Notes: a model not told the origin generated them from the sequence alone. DNA of 9,230 bases from Actinobacteria bacterium ATB1 (GCA_021404985.1 QWHP01000083.1:1-9230); one strand, 5' to 3'; counted from the first letter of the stretch, positions 1-7,501 are shown. Translations and numbers: made by a program.

Positions 1-1
1 C

Positions 2-376
2 GCGGACGTGCTCGACGAGCTCCCACGCTTCAAGCGCCTCGACGAACACCGGCACCGATGGCGTGACGTCGTCGACGCCTGCCTCGAGTACAGGAAGCCC
101 GACGGTGTCAGCACGTTGTTCGCGATCGCCCTGCAGCGCGCCCGGACAGATGCGGAGGCTGCAGACCGGGCGGAGGTGGCGGCCCGGATCGCTGCGGCAG
201 TCGAGCGCTCGGGACTCACGCGCGCCCGTTTCGCAGAGCTCGTCGGCACCAGTGCCTCACTTCTGAGCACGTACCTGCGGGGCCAGGTCACCCCCTCGGC
301 GGCGATGCTCCGGCACATCGAACGCGCCGCCGGTCTCGAGGACAAAGGCTCGGCTACCGGACGGTCAGATCCCTGA
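2..376 (+). CDS. Helix-turn-helix (XRE-like) DNA-binding protein, 5' end outside window
   Basis: The frame is open to the left edge, so the gene probably begins outside the window; a GTG at 8 is the first possible internal start, but no ribosome site can be judged there. Counting from that GTG (122 residues), residues about 60-110 form a lambda-repressor/Cro-type helix-turn-helix: an amphipathic helix, then LTRARFAELVGTSASLLSTY with the usual turn and recognition helix, then a closing helix around PSAAMLRHIERAAG. The first 45 residues are charged and helical, with no motif I recognise. A role as a DNA-binding regulator or antitoxin-like protein is inferred from the fold only. No toxin partner is visible, though one could lie upstream. 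It converges on the polysaccharide operon and its stop lies inside the last gene of that operon. Its target is unknown. Confidence 0.7.
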   Translation, partial: ADVLDELPRFKRLDEHRHRWRDVVDACLEYRKPDGVSTLFAIALQRARTDAEAADRAEVAARIAAAVERSGLTRARFAELVGTSASLLSTYLRGQVTPSAAMLRHIERAAGLEDKGSATGRSDP

Positions 377-1127
377 ACTCGAATTCGACGTTGTCCCCAC
401 GGATGCCGACCCGGCCTGGTTCCAGGATCGGGTCACGCCCGTCGGCAGCCTCGTCGACCACGGCCAGGATCTGGGCTCCGTCCACTCGCAGCGACAGCCT
501 CACTCGGCCCCCGGACAGCGTCTGCACGCCGGCGACCACCTCATGATCGGCCGTATTCGAGAGGGAGAACGGCGCACGTCGCTGAGCGAGCGTCGTGTAC
601 GTGCCGCCGTTGGACGGTCCACCCGGGCGCTTCTTCTTCGCGACGACAGTTCCGTCGCGCCGTGTGATGCCGATCGAATAGAAGGTCTGGGGGTTCGAGT
701 ATCTGAGGAGGACGTGCACGCCGTCCCAGTCGTGCGTCTCCACACCGCGTCCCGAGTGCCACCTGATCAGGCGCAGACCGAAACGGACAGATGCGTCCGC
801 GAAGTCCCTGCGCCGTGTGAGCATGCGGAACACGGCCGAGTTCGTCGAGCGTGCAGAGCGCGGCCCGGGCGATCGGTTGTCGACGGGGCCGGTCCAGCCT
901 GCACCTCCCCGGGCGAAGAGGGATCCGCTCGTCACGATCAGGTCCGCATGCTCGGCTGCCTCGGGATCGTCCGGATGCCTGAAGGCGTACTCATTCGTCA
1001 CGAGCCCGTCCCGCTCGAGGAAGAGCACCAAACGCGGCTGCGTGGCGCAAGCGCAGATGACGATGGACGCGACCAAGGCGGCGGGCACAGGTAGGGACCG
1101 CCGGCGCCGACTAGCCCAAGGACGCAA
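354..1127 (-). CDS. Secreted probable lipoprotein with concanavalin-like beta-sandwich domain
   Basis: Last gene of the minus-strand polysaccharide operon, about 257 residues. I prefer a TTG start at 1125-1127, preceded by an AGGA eight or nine bases upstream and overlapping the deacetylase stop by 17 bp. It gives a classical export signal: four arginines (residues 7-10), a hydrophobic stretch (12-24) and ICAC ending at Cys27, an imperfect lipobox. A GTG at 1086-1088 is the alternative, but it would remove the positive N-region. From about residue 45 the chain is beta-rich, with a tryptophan patch near 134-142 (DWDGVHVLL), a lysine and glycine segment around 163-176 (KKKRPGGPSNGG), and a final strand EFEFRDLTVR. 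This resembles the LamG/DUF1080-like concanavalin fold and secreted actinobacterial proteins as I remember them. No catalytic residues can be named. A role in binding or modifying the polymer at the cell surface is inferred from its neighbours. The stop overlaps the convergent regulator gene by 23 bp. Confidence 0.75.
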   Translation of the reverse strand: MRPWASRRRRSLPVPAALVASIVICACATQPRLVLFLERDGLVTNEYAFRHPDDPEAAEHADLIVTSGSLFARGGAGWTGPVDNRSPGPRSARSTNSAVFRMLTRRRDFADASVRFGLRLIRWHSGRGVETHDWDGVHVLLRYSNPQTFYSIGITRRDGTVVAKKKRPGGPSNGGTYTTLAQRRAPFSLSNTADHEVVAGVQTLSGGRVRLSLRVDGAQILAVVDEAADGRDPILEPGRVGIRGDNVEFEFRDLTVR

Positions 1128-2688
1128 CGGTGAGGTTCCTGAACGCGGGTTCGGCAGCTGCAACCGGACCAAGCCGGACCCGAAGACCGATCCCACCCCG
1201 GATCTCGCCCTGGCTCGCGATCTCATGGACGACGACCCCGTTGATCTCGAAACTCACCTCGTGCGGACGCACCACGGCAAGTACCGTGTAGGGTCCCGGC
1301 GCCGCGATGGGCCCCTCGGCGATCGTCGAGCGTTCCCCGAGCGACTGGGCATCGACACGGAACCAGCCCGCGCTCACATCGATTCGATAGTCGCCTTCGC
1401 CGCCGACTCCGATCTCAAGCCCGCTGCTCGAGTCCGTTCCGGCCGGGGCAGCCGGATCCAATTGCACCTGGACCAGGTAGTTCGTCCAGTCCTCGGTTTG
1501 CTGGGGTGCGAACGTGACCTCGGCCCACGAACCCGGCTGCACACCCAACCGGAAAGTCCCGTCCTCCATACGCAACGCCGTCGTCTCCCCCGACCTGTCC
1601 AGCCAGCCCGAGGCCTCGGCAGGCGCGGGCACGTCCTCGACGGCTATGGGGAGTGAGTCGCGGACCCGTTCGAACAGCTCGTCGGAGGTCGTGTCAGTGA
1701 AGACCTCGATGCGCCCGAGTTGCCGCTGAAGGCGATGACGCTCACTCAGATAGGTGGTCGGTGGCGAGATGTTCGTCAGACCCCCCTCGAAGAGCTCATC
1801 CACGAGGCCCTTGGCGTAGGCCGCGGCTTGCACGTCGTTGCTCGGTTTCACCGACGCCGAGAACGGGTAGGCGAAGAGCTGTGGTCGACCGAAGCCGTGG
1901 GATTCGATCTCGGCGATCGAGCGCCGCAGGTCTCGCTCCACACGGCGACGGTACTCTGCCAACGACTCCAGCCGGCCCGCTTCGGATAACCAGGCGCGAT
2001 TGATCATGAACGGTCCGGTCGTACCCTCCGCATCGATCGCCACCCAGTCGTGACCGTCATGCGAGTGCGACTCGATGTCCCAGCGACCCGTCTCCTGCAT
2101 CTTCGCCAGTTCCTTCCAGGTCAGGTAGTAGGGACGATGCGTACCGACCCGGCCGGTTATCACGAACACGATCGCCCTGAAGCCGCATTGCTCCAGGATG
2201 CTGTCGGCATGCGTCCAGAGGCCCGACGTTCCGTCGTCGAAGGTGATCACGAGCGAATGGTCGGTGCCCTCACCGGTTCTCAGGTAGCGCACGAGCTCGG
2301 TGGCCGACATCGTGTGGAACCCAGCCAACTTGAGCATGTGCATCTGCGCGGCGAAATCCCGGGGAGTCACGCGGTAGGGCGCACGCGCGTCCGGCGCGAT
2401 GTCGTGGTAGTTGAGCAGGATCGGCCTGTCGAACGGAGCGTCCGCCAGACTCTTGTATCGCGCCGCTGTCGCCGGGTCGAACTCGACCGACACTGCCTCG
2501 TTGTGGCTCTGCAGATCCGGATCATCACCTTTCGCGAGCCCGAAGACGGCCACCACTCCCCCGAGCAGTGTCAGCATGCCGACACGCACGAGGACGCGTA
2601 GGCCCGCGCGCAGGATCCGCTGCACTCGCGAGATGTCGTGGCGTCCACCCCGCCGCCCGGTCCCCACCTCGCAGGGGAGTCCCGTCAT
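1111..2688 (-). CDS. Membrane-anchored polysaccharide deacetylase (NodB/CE4, PgaB-like) with C-terminal beta domain
   Basis: A 525-residue protein predicted to remove N-acetyl groups from an amino-sugar polymer outside the membrane. Residues about 31-51 are a single hydrophobic anchor after a basic N-terminus. The NodB domain spans about 88-350: NYHDI at 93-97, motif 1 TFDDG at 149-153 (Asp151 catalytic-base and Asp152 metal positions), motif 2 ESHSHDGH with His208 and His213 five apart as in PgaB, and a PgaB-like motif 3 LFAYPF at 271-276. The three expected metal ligands are therefore present. Residues about 360-525 form a separate beta-rich domain ending in AFRNLTVASLG. It looks like the domain of the next gene, and simple CE4 enzymes lack it. 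The ATG at 2688 lies 24 bp after the synthase stop with GGGG seven or eight bases upstream. Position just after a processive GT2 gene parallels the pga/ica and nod systems. The substrate is inferred, not shown; peptidoglycan or chitin-like chains remain possible. Confidence 0.88.
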   Translation of the reverse strand: MTGLPCEVGTGRRGGRHDISRVQRILRAGLRVLVRVGMLTLLGGVVAVFGLAKGDDPDLQSHNEAVSVEFDPATAARYKSLADAPFDRPILLNYHDIAPDARAPYRVTPRDFAAQMHMLKLAGFHTMSATELVRYLRTGEGTDHSLVITFDDGTSGLWTHADSILEQCGFRAIVFVITGRVGTHRPYYLTWKELAKMQETGRWDIESHSHDGHDWVAIDAEGTTGPFMINRAWLSEAGRLESLAEYRRRVERDLRRSIAEIESHGFGRPQLFAYPFSASVKPSNDVQAAAYAKGLVDELFEGGLTNISPPTTYLSERHRLQRQLGRIEVFTDTTSDELFERVRDSLPIAVEDVPAPAEASGWLDRSGETTALRMEDGTFRLGVQPGSWAEVTFAPQQTEDWTNYLVQVQLDPAAPAGTDSSSGLEIGVGGEGDYRIDVSAGWFRVDAQSLGERSTIAEGPIAAPGPYTVLAVVRPHEVSFEINGVVVHEIASQGEIRGGIGLRVRLGPVAAAEPAFRNLTVASLG

Positions 2689-2712
2689 GTCACACCCCGT
2701 TCCGCAGCCCCG

Positions 2713-4089
2713 TCAACCACGCGCCCACACCTTCCGGCGGATCGTCACTGCGGAGTAGGGCAGAAGCCAGGACAGGACCAAGACAGACGTGAACGTCATG
2801 AGCGGACGGTAGATCCATCGCCTGCACCCGTGATTCTGCACTCTGTATGCGATCGCCCACACGAGCCCCTTCAGGGAGACACCGGCAATGTACAAGAGAG
2901 ACAGCCTCCACTCCCCATGCAACGGAAGCCATATGAGGTGACGGAATGCCATCAGTGGAGCGAAGAAAACCCAGACGGCGTGGGAGTAGTACAGCCAGGC
3001 GGCACCGACACCGCGTCGCCATTGGATCCTGCCAGTGAAGAAGAGGTTCTGGATGAAGCTCTTCTTCCAACGGATCTGCTGACGGAGGAACCCTCGTGCT
3101 CGGCTCGGCACCTGCGTCCACACTCGGGCGGAGCGCACGTACTCAACCCGCCACCACCGCACCGGATGATCCTCGGCCACGACGAAGTGTGAGTCGCGAT
3201 GGCGCCGCTTCAGACGCTCGCCGAACCAAGGCTGCCCTAGAACGTAACCCGTGAGCTGCCGATCGGTGGCGAAGAGGAATTCATCACCGAGAAACCGGTC
3301 GTCCGCCCAGGCCGGGAAGTAGTTGTACACGGCTTCGCGCCGGAACACGGCCAGTGGACCGGACACACACGTCACAGACCCGAACACGGACTCGGCCGCC
3401 TTCAGCACACCAAATTGACCGTCGTACCACGTGTCCTGGACACGGGTGAGCAGATTCGAATCCCGATTCAGCGCCCGGGCATGCCCGCTCACCGCACCGA
3501 TCTCTGGGTCGGCCGCCAAGGCTCTCACGCAGCGCGAGATCGCGTCGGGCGCCAAGACCGAGTCGCTGTCGGTGAAGGCGAGCACGTTCCCACGTGCCAA
3601 CCTGAGACCTGCCGTAAGGGCGCGCTTCTTGCCGACGTTCTCGGGCAGGAACAGCACGGTCACCCGCGGGTCGGACTCGTATCGAGCCAGCACAGACGGC
3701 GTTCCATCCGTCGACGCATCGTCGACGACGATCACGTCGAGCTCCACGTCGCTGGATGCGAGGAGGCTGTCGACACAGCGGGCGATGAGAGCCTCTTCGT
3801 CCTTCACGGCGACCAACGCAGTGACATGGGGTGCCCAAGTGCAATGGCGGCGGCGGTGACTCGGATCTCTGTATTTCGCGAACGCGAGGTAGAGGACAAA
3901 CACGGTCGAGGCGAGGACTGTGACCCCGTAGGTGCTGAGCCAGGCCAGCCGATCCAGTCGGGCGAGCTTGAACGCGATCAGGTCCAGAAGCGGCACGAGA
4001 GCGACAAGCACGAGAAACGTGTGGATTGCCCGCCGCAGTCGCGGGTCACCACGCAGGCTCGGTTCCTGTCTCAGAGTGTGACCGCGCAT
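2713..4089 (-). CDS. Processive membrane glycosyltransferase family 2, hyaluronan synthase/NodC-like
   Basis: A 458-residue polymerising transferase. Two N-terminal membrane segments (about 23-43 and 51-71) precede the cytoplasmic GT-A domain, and about three or four hydrophobic segments follow (362-382, 383-392, 397-415, 430-449), the layout of class I hyaluronan synthases and NodC. Catalytic motifs in order: VVDDAS at 121-126 (UDP binding), DSD at 174-176 (metal), CVSGPLAVFRRE near 241-252, the base/acceptor motif ATDRQLT at 274-280 with Asp276, and QQIRW at 337-341. All key residues are present. The motif usually written GDDR reads ATDR here, and a segment of about 45 residues separates it from the tryptophan motif. 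The ATG at 4089 overlaps the dehydrogenase stop by 19 bp; a further start would be 45 bases upstream, deep in that gene. The product could be a hyaluronan-like, chitin-like or PNAG-like chain; similarity around GPL and QQxRW favours the hyaluronan synthase group. It probably extrudes its own polymer, since no Wzx, Wzy or export gene is visible. Confidence 0.88.
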   Translation of the reverse strand: MRGHTLRQEPSLRGDPRLRRAIHTFLVLVALVPLLDLIAFKLARLDRLAWLSTYGVTVLASTVFVLYLAFAKYRDPSHRRRHCTWAPHVTALVAVKDEEALIARCVDSLLASSDVELDVIVVDDASTDGTPSVLARYESDPRVTVLFLPENVGKKRALTAGLRLARGNVLAFTDSDSVLAPDAISRCVRALAADPEIGAVSGHARALNRDSNLLTRVQDTWYDGQFGVLKAAESVFGSVTCVSGPLAVFRREAVYNYFPAWADDRFLGDEFLFATDRQLTGYVLGQPWFGERLKRRHRDSHFVVAEDHPVRWWRVEYVRSARVWTQVPSRARGFLRQQIRWKKSFIQNLFFTGRIQWRRGVGAAWLYYSHAVWVFFAPLMAFRHLIWLPLHGEWRLSLLYIAGVSLKGLVWAIAYRVQNHGCRRWIYRPLMTFTSVLVLSWLLPYSAVTIRRKVWARG

Positions 4090-5411
4090 GGTACGTCCGT
4101 CAGCTCGAACGTGGCGTCGAGAACCGACCTGCATCCGGCGAGACGGGCGAGATCGAAGTCCGGGTGCAGGGTATGGACTATCACGAGATCGGCAGAGGCC
4201 AGCAGTCTGGGATCACTGAACAGACGCCGCCCGTCGATGTCGAGACTCGGCACCCAGTCGTCCACGTAGGACACCACAGCCCCCGCATCCATGAGAGCAC
4301 GCATGATCTCGATCGCCGGTGACTCTCTGACGTCAGCCACACCCGGCTTGTAGGCGACACCCACGATCGCGATCGAGGAGCCAGCGCGATGCGGATCGCC
4401 GAGTAGTTCCGCGGCACGGGTCACCACCTGCAAGGGACGTTGGGCCAGTGACCTCATGGCGGCGTGCGTGACCGGTGCGTCGGTTGCAGGCTCGTCCAAA
4501 CCGTCGAGGAACCAGTGCGGATCACAGGGAATGCAGTGACCACCCGCACCCGGCCCCGGACGGAACGGCATGAAGCCATACGGCTTCGTGCCGGCCGCGA
4601 GTGTCACCTCGCGGATGTCGATGTCCCAGCCCCGCGCAGCGTCGGCGAACTCGTTCACGAGCGCGATGTTCACCGCACGGAACGTGTTCTCGAGAAGCTT
4701 CGTCAGCTCGGCCGCTTCGAGTGAGGAGACCACGTGCACGTCGTCGGTGAGCATGGAGACGAGTGCTCGACCCCGTTCTCCGCACATACGACTGTGGCCG
4801 CCCACGACTCGGGGCACGAGTTGCCGGTCTTCGCAACTGCCGGGGTTGATGCGCTCCGGACTGAAGACACACCAGATGTCCCTTCCGACACTGAAGCCTC
4901 GGCGGACCAGTGGTTCGACCAGCAGGTAGCGCGTGGCACCGACGGCCGTGGTCGAAGTCAGCACGAGTGTCTGACCCTCCCGGGCCTTGGCTACGACAGT
5001 GCTGCAGACGGTCTGCAAGGGCGCCCAGTCGGGGGCGCGTGTGGCCGTGATCGGAGTCGGCACGCAGATGACGACGGCGTCTGCGGAGGTAAGTTGCTCC
5101 GCCTCGGCCGACAGCTGGAGCGTCCCGTCGTCGAGAGCCACGGCGAGACGTTTGCGATCGTATGGGGCCATGTCCACGGCCCCGCGGCTGATCGCCGACA
5201 GACGCTCCGGGCAGATGTCGACCCCGATCGTCGGCACACCGGCCTCGGCAAATCCGATCGCCGTGGGCAGACCGACGTAGCCCAAGCCGAGGACGGCCAC
5301 CCCATTGTCGAACGCCGGCGCCGGATCCTTGGGTACACGACAGTCGTGCCCGGGAGCCGAGCTCCGCCCATCGGTCTTGCCTGACCCCTCGCACACAGAT
5401 CCACCTCGCAT
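4071..5411 (-). CDS. Nucleotide-sugar 6-dehydrogenase, UDP-GlcNAc/UDP-ManNAc type
   Basis: A 446-residue NAD-dependent enzyme that oxidises C6 of a UDP-sugar to a carboxylate in two steps, supplying an acidic sugar for the synthase downstream. The N-terminal Rossmann fold has G42-x-G44-x-x-G47 (VLGLGYVGLP), followed by VPTPI (117-121), SPER (184-187) and ENTFRAVNIALVNEF (241-255). The catalytic Cys293 lies in GPGAGGHCIPCDPHW. This spelling of the cysteine loop, with the ENTFRAVNIA segment, is that of the WbpA/WecC group acting on UDP-N-acetylhexosamines rather than the classical UDP-glucose dehydrogenases. The C-terminal domain (about 345-446) contains GVAYKPGVADVRESP. The ATG at 5411 is chosen because GAGG sits seven bases upstream and the conserved domain starts 35 residues later; an ATG at 5492 would add an unconserved hydrophobic tail. 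It is the first gene of the operon. The exact substrate cannot be settled by reading. Confidence 0.9.
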   Translation of the reverse strand: MRGGSVCEGSGKTDGRSSAPGHDCRVPKDPAPAFDNGVAVLGLGYVGLPTAIGFAEAGVPTIGVDICPERLSAISRGAVDMAPYDRKRLAVALDDGTLQLSAEAEQLTSADAVVICVPTPITATRAPDWAPLQTVCSTVVAKAREGQTLVLTSTTAVGATRYLLVEPLVRRGFSVGRDIWCVFSPERINPGSCEDRQLVPRVVGGHSRMCGERGRALVSMLTDDVHVVSSLEAAELTKLLENTFRAVNIALVNEFADAARGWDIDIREVTLAAGTKPYGFMPFRPGPGAGGHCIPCDPHWFLDGLDEPATDAPVTHAAMRSLAQRPLQVVTRAAELLGDPHRAGSSIAIVGVAYKPGVADVRESPAIEIMRALMDAGAVVSYVDDWVPSLDIDGRRLFSDPRLLASADLVIVHTLHPDFDLARLAGCRSVLDATFELTDVPCAVTL

Positions 5412-5674
5412 GTGCTTACCTCGCTTGTCTCCGCGCTCCGGGCGATCCGCAATCACCCAGCAACCTCCCAGGACCACGAATCCAGCAGCCAATCTCGCTG
5501 CTAGTACATTCGTCGCGAAGCGTAGGATCCCAATGGGACATGGGCACCCGGACTCGGCCGACGAGTCGAAGGCACGGCCGGAGACGGACCGGGCGCGCAG
5601 CCGGGACGGGACCGGGATCGAGCCGAGATCAGGCCCAGATCAAAGGCTGCCAGGGCCCGCGAAGAGTTGCAGGC
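5412..5674 (-). promoter_or_regulatory. Non-coding leader with probable promoter of the polysaccharide operon
   Basis: No convincing gene lies between the ligase remnant and the dehydrogenase start, so this 263-bp gap is the natural place for the operon promoter. A minus-strand TACTAG (5501-5506) is the best -10-like hexamer, but no good -35 box stands at the right distance. A six-base dyad AGCAGC/GCTGCT (5484-5489 and 5497-5502) overlaps the downstream side of that hexamer and could be an operator. A second dyad, GACTCG/CGAGTC (5551-5556 and 5562-5567, five-base loop), has no T-run after it on either strand, so it is at best a weak terminator. The promoter call rests mainly on position. Confidence 0.3.
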
Positions 5675-5947
5675 TCATGCCCTCTTCTCGGTGAAGACCC
5701 TCGAACGGTCGGCGTCCAAGGCACTTGCGAGGAACCGCTCCTGCGGCTTCTCGGAAGCGGTCTTGGGGATCTCGTCGACCACCTGCAGGTAGGTCGGGAC
5801 GAAGTTCGGCTCGAGGCCGGCACGACACACCCCGAAGACGGACTCGGGTGAGAAGCGGACGGCGTCCTCCGGAACGATCGCCGCGACGACGTCGCGCTCA
5901 CCGGGCGCACCGGAGGCGGCCTCCACGCCGAGACACCTCGGCGGCAT
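5675..5947 (-). pseudogene. C-terminal remnant of an acyl-CoA synthetase (AMP-binding ligase family)
   Basis: The minus-strand frame ending in TGA at 5675 encodes about 90 residues matching only the small C-terminal domain of ANL-family acyl-CoA ligases. It has GERDVVAAIVPED, then GLEPNFVPTYLQVVDEIPKTASEKPQERFL. VPxYxxxVDEIPKTxxxK is the signature around the catalytic lysine (here the Lys of ASEK), and the chain ends soon after, as full enzymes do. The large AMP-binding domain (about 400 residues, with its P-loop-like STGTTGxPK motif) is absent: the desaturase gene occupies the DNA just upstream. The ATG at 5945-5947 has no ribosome site, and the frame continues without a stop into the desaturase gene, where similarity is lost. 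I therefore read it as the 3' scar of a deleted or displaced ligase gene. A free-standing C-terminal domain protein is possible but less likely. Confidence 0.7.
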
Positions 5948-5976
5948 CGAAGCGGGCGGCGCAAGGGTCGGCAGGC

Positions 5977-7458
5977 CTACTGGGCCTTGTACATCTTGTT
6001 CAGGCAGTGCTGCGTGAGTCGCGCGACCTCGATGCCGGACAAGGCGGCCTGGTGGGTTCCCATGCCGGCTGCACCCGCGTCGGCACCTGCCAGATAGAGG
6101 CCGCGGATCGAAGTCTCGGACTTGGGCTTCATCGAGCCGCACTGACCGACGATCTGGGCCAGGCCGACACACTCGCCGCCTTGGCCGGGGAGGACGGCAT
6201 CTCGAGTGAGGTTCGATATCTCCCGCGGGCCGTTGTACTCCTTGCGTTCGGTCGCGTCCCAGATGTCCGGGAAGAGCTCCCGCATCTGGCGGTCCATGCA
6301 ACTCCAGATGCCCTCGATCTCCTTCGCCTCGGGGTTCGACGAGCACACCGTGCCCGACACGAGCACCTGCTTTCCCGGCGGTGCCGCATGCTCGTCGTAG
6401 AACGAGTGGTTCACCATGAAGAGGATCACCTCGTCGGGCTCACCGCCCTCCTTCTGCTTGCGGAAGCGTGCGGTGTCGAGCCAGCTGTCGTCCGACCAGA
6501 CGACGTACATCGCCGTGTCCATAACGGGCCGGCTGAGGAAGTAGCGGACGCTCGTGAACGCCCAGCCAGGCACGAGACCCTTCACGTAGTCGACATATCC
6601 GCGGTCGAAGTGCTCCTCACCCACGAGCTTGAGGACGGTGGGCTGGATGCCGGCCGAGCTCACCACGACAGGGGCGTCGAAACTGCCCCGCGCCGTCTCG
6701 ACGCCGGTGACAGCGCCGTCGGCCACATTGATGCGCTCCACCTTCGCTTCTGTCAGGATCTCCCCACCGTTCTTCTCGAACTCCCGGGCCATGACCTTGG
6801 TGAGCATCCCGAAGCCACCCTTGTACTGTCCGCCGCCGCCCTGGAGCATGATCTGCTTCAGGATCAGGATCTGCTCGGACGCCGCGACGAGGTCGAGTGG
6901 CTCGGCGAGCGACGCGTTGGCGTGCAATCCCATGTAGTTGTAGAGAGGGGCCGGCACGTCACGCTCGGAGAGCCACTCGTGCATTGTCATGTTGTCGAGC
7001 TTCGCGATGTCCTCATCGGGCATCATCGCCAGCTCGGTCATGACCACAAGAGCTTTCTCGCGCTCGTCCTCCGTCGCCTCCCACAGGTCGAAGAACGGCT
7101 GCGGGTCCGCCATGGCCTGCTTCTGCGTCACCGTCTTGTACTTGTCCCACTCGTGGCGGCGGTACGCCAGCGTGATGATGTCCCGCTCGTCGTCTGGCTC
7201 GAGAGCGGGCTCGAACTCGTCGGAGACCCCGAGCTCGGCGAAGACAGTCTCGAACGCGGAGCCGCGCATGGGAACCTGGCCGTGTGGGAAGAGATCGTAG
7301 GCCCAGCCGTCCTTCTCGATGCTGATCATCTTGCCGCCGAGCATGCTGTTCTTCTCGACTAGCAGTGTCCGGACCCCACGCTTTTGCAGCAGCGCGGCGC
7401 ACGACAGGCCGCCGGGACCGCTCCCGATCACGATCGCCTCGTATTCCTGGCTGCTCAC
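5977..7458 (-). CDS. Phytoene desaturase-like FAD-dependent oxidoreductase (CrtI/CRTISO/retinol saturase group)
   Basis: A complete 493-residue flavoprotein. Residues 8-35 hold the FAD dinucleotide fold: IVIGSGPGGLSCA with G12-x-G14-x-x-G17, ending in the ribose-binding Glu35 of LLVEKNSMLGGK. The C-terminal flavin motif is GLYLAGADAGAAGMGTHQAA (453-472), typical of the phytoene-desaturase superfamily (COG1233). The glycine-rich GGGGQYKGGFGMLTKVMA near 207-224 is the usual substrate-domain landmark where such enzymes read GGxxxLxxAL. Members desaturate or isomerise carotenoids, saturate retinol or act on other lipids; the true substrate is unknown, and no crtB, crtE or other carotenoid gene is in the window. 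The GTG start at 7456-7458 is preceded by GGGGAGG four bases away, a strong Shine-Dalgarno. The gene is followed 29 bp later by the acyl-CoA ligase remnant, which may once have been its operon partner. By eye its third codon positions are richer in G and C than those of the polysaccharide operon. Confidence 0.87.
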   Translation of the reverse strand: MSSQEYEAIVIGSGPGGLSCAALLQKRGVRTLLVEKNSMLGGKMISIEKDGWAYDLFPHGQVPMRGSAFETVFAELGVSDEFEPALEPDDERDIITLAYRRHEWDKYKTVTQKQAMADPQPFFDLWEATEDEREKALVVMTELAMMPDEDIAKLDNMTMHEWLSERDVPAPLYNYMGLHANASLAEPLDLVAASEQILILKQIMLQGGGGQYKGGFGMLTKVMAREFEKNGGEILTEAKVERINVADGAVTGVETARGSFDAPVVVSSAGIQPTVLKLVGEEHFDRGYVDYVKGLVPGWAFTSVRYFLSRPVMDTAMYVVWSDDSWLDTARFRKQKEGGEPDEVILFMVNHSFYDEHAAPPGKQVLVSGTVCSSNPEAKEIEGIWSCMDRQMRELFPDIWDATERKEYNGPREISNLTRDAVLPGQGGECVGLAQIVGQCGSMKPKSETSIRGLYLAGADAGAAGMGTHQAALSGIEVARLTQHCLNKMYKAQ

Positions 7459-7501
7459 TGGTCCTCCCCTGTTGTTGGTTCGTTCGATGCAAGGTGGGGC
7501 G

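Noticed and set aside
5412..5492. Upstream ATG start (5492) for the dehydrogenase
   Set aside because: It would add 27 residues with no family similarity, while the ATG at 5411 has a well-spaced GAGG.
5551..5567. Rho-independent terminator after the ligase remnant
   Set aside because: The six-base stem with five-base loop is not followed by a T-run on either strand; the dyad is too weak to call.
5725..7362. Plus-strand open frame of 545 codons opposite the desaturase
   Set aside because: It is antisense to a gene with clear FAD motifs. Its His-, Leu- and Arg-rich composition is an artefact of high GC, and no start context is present.
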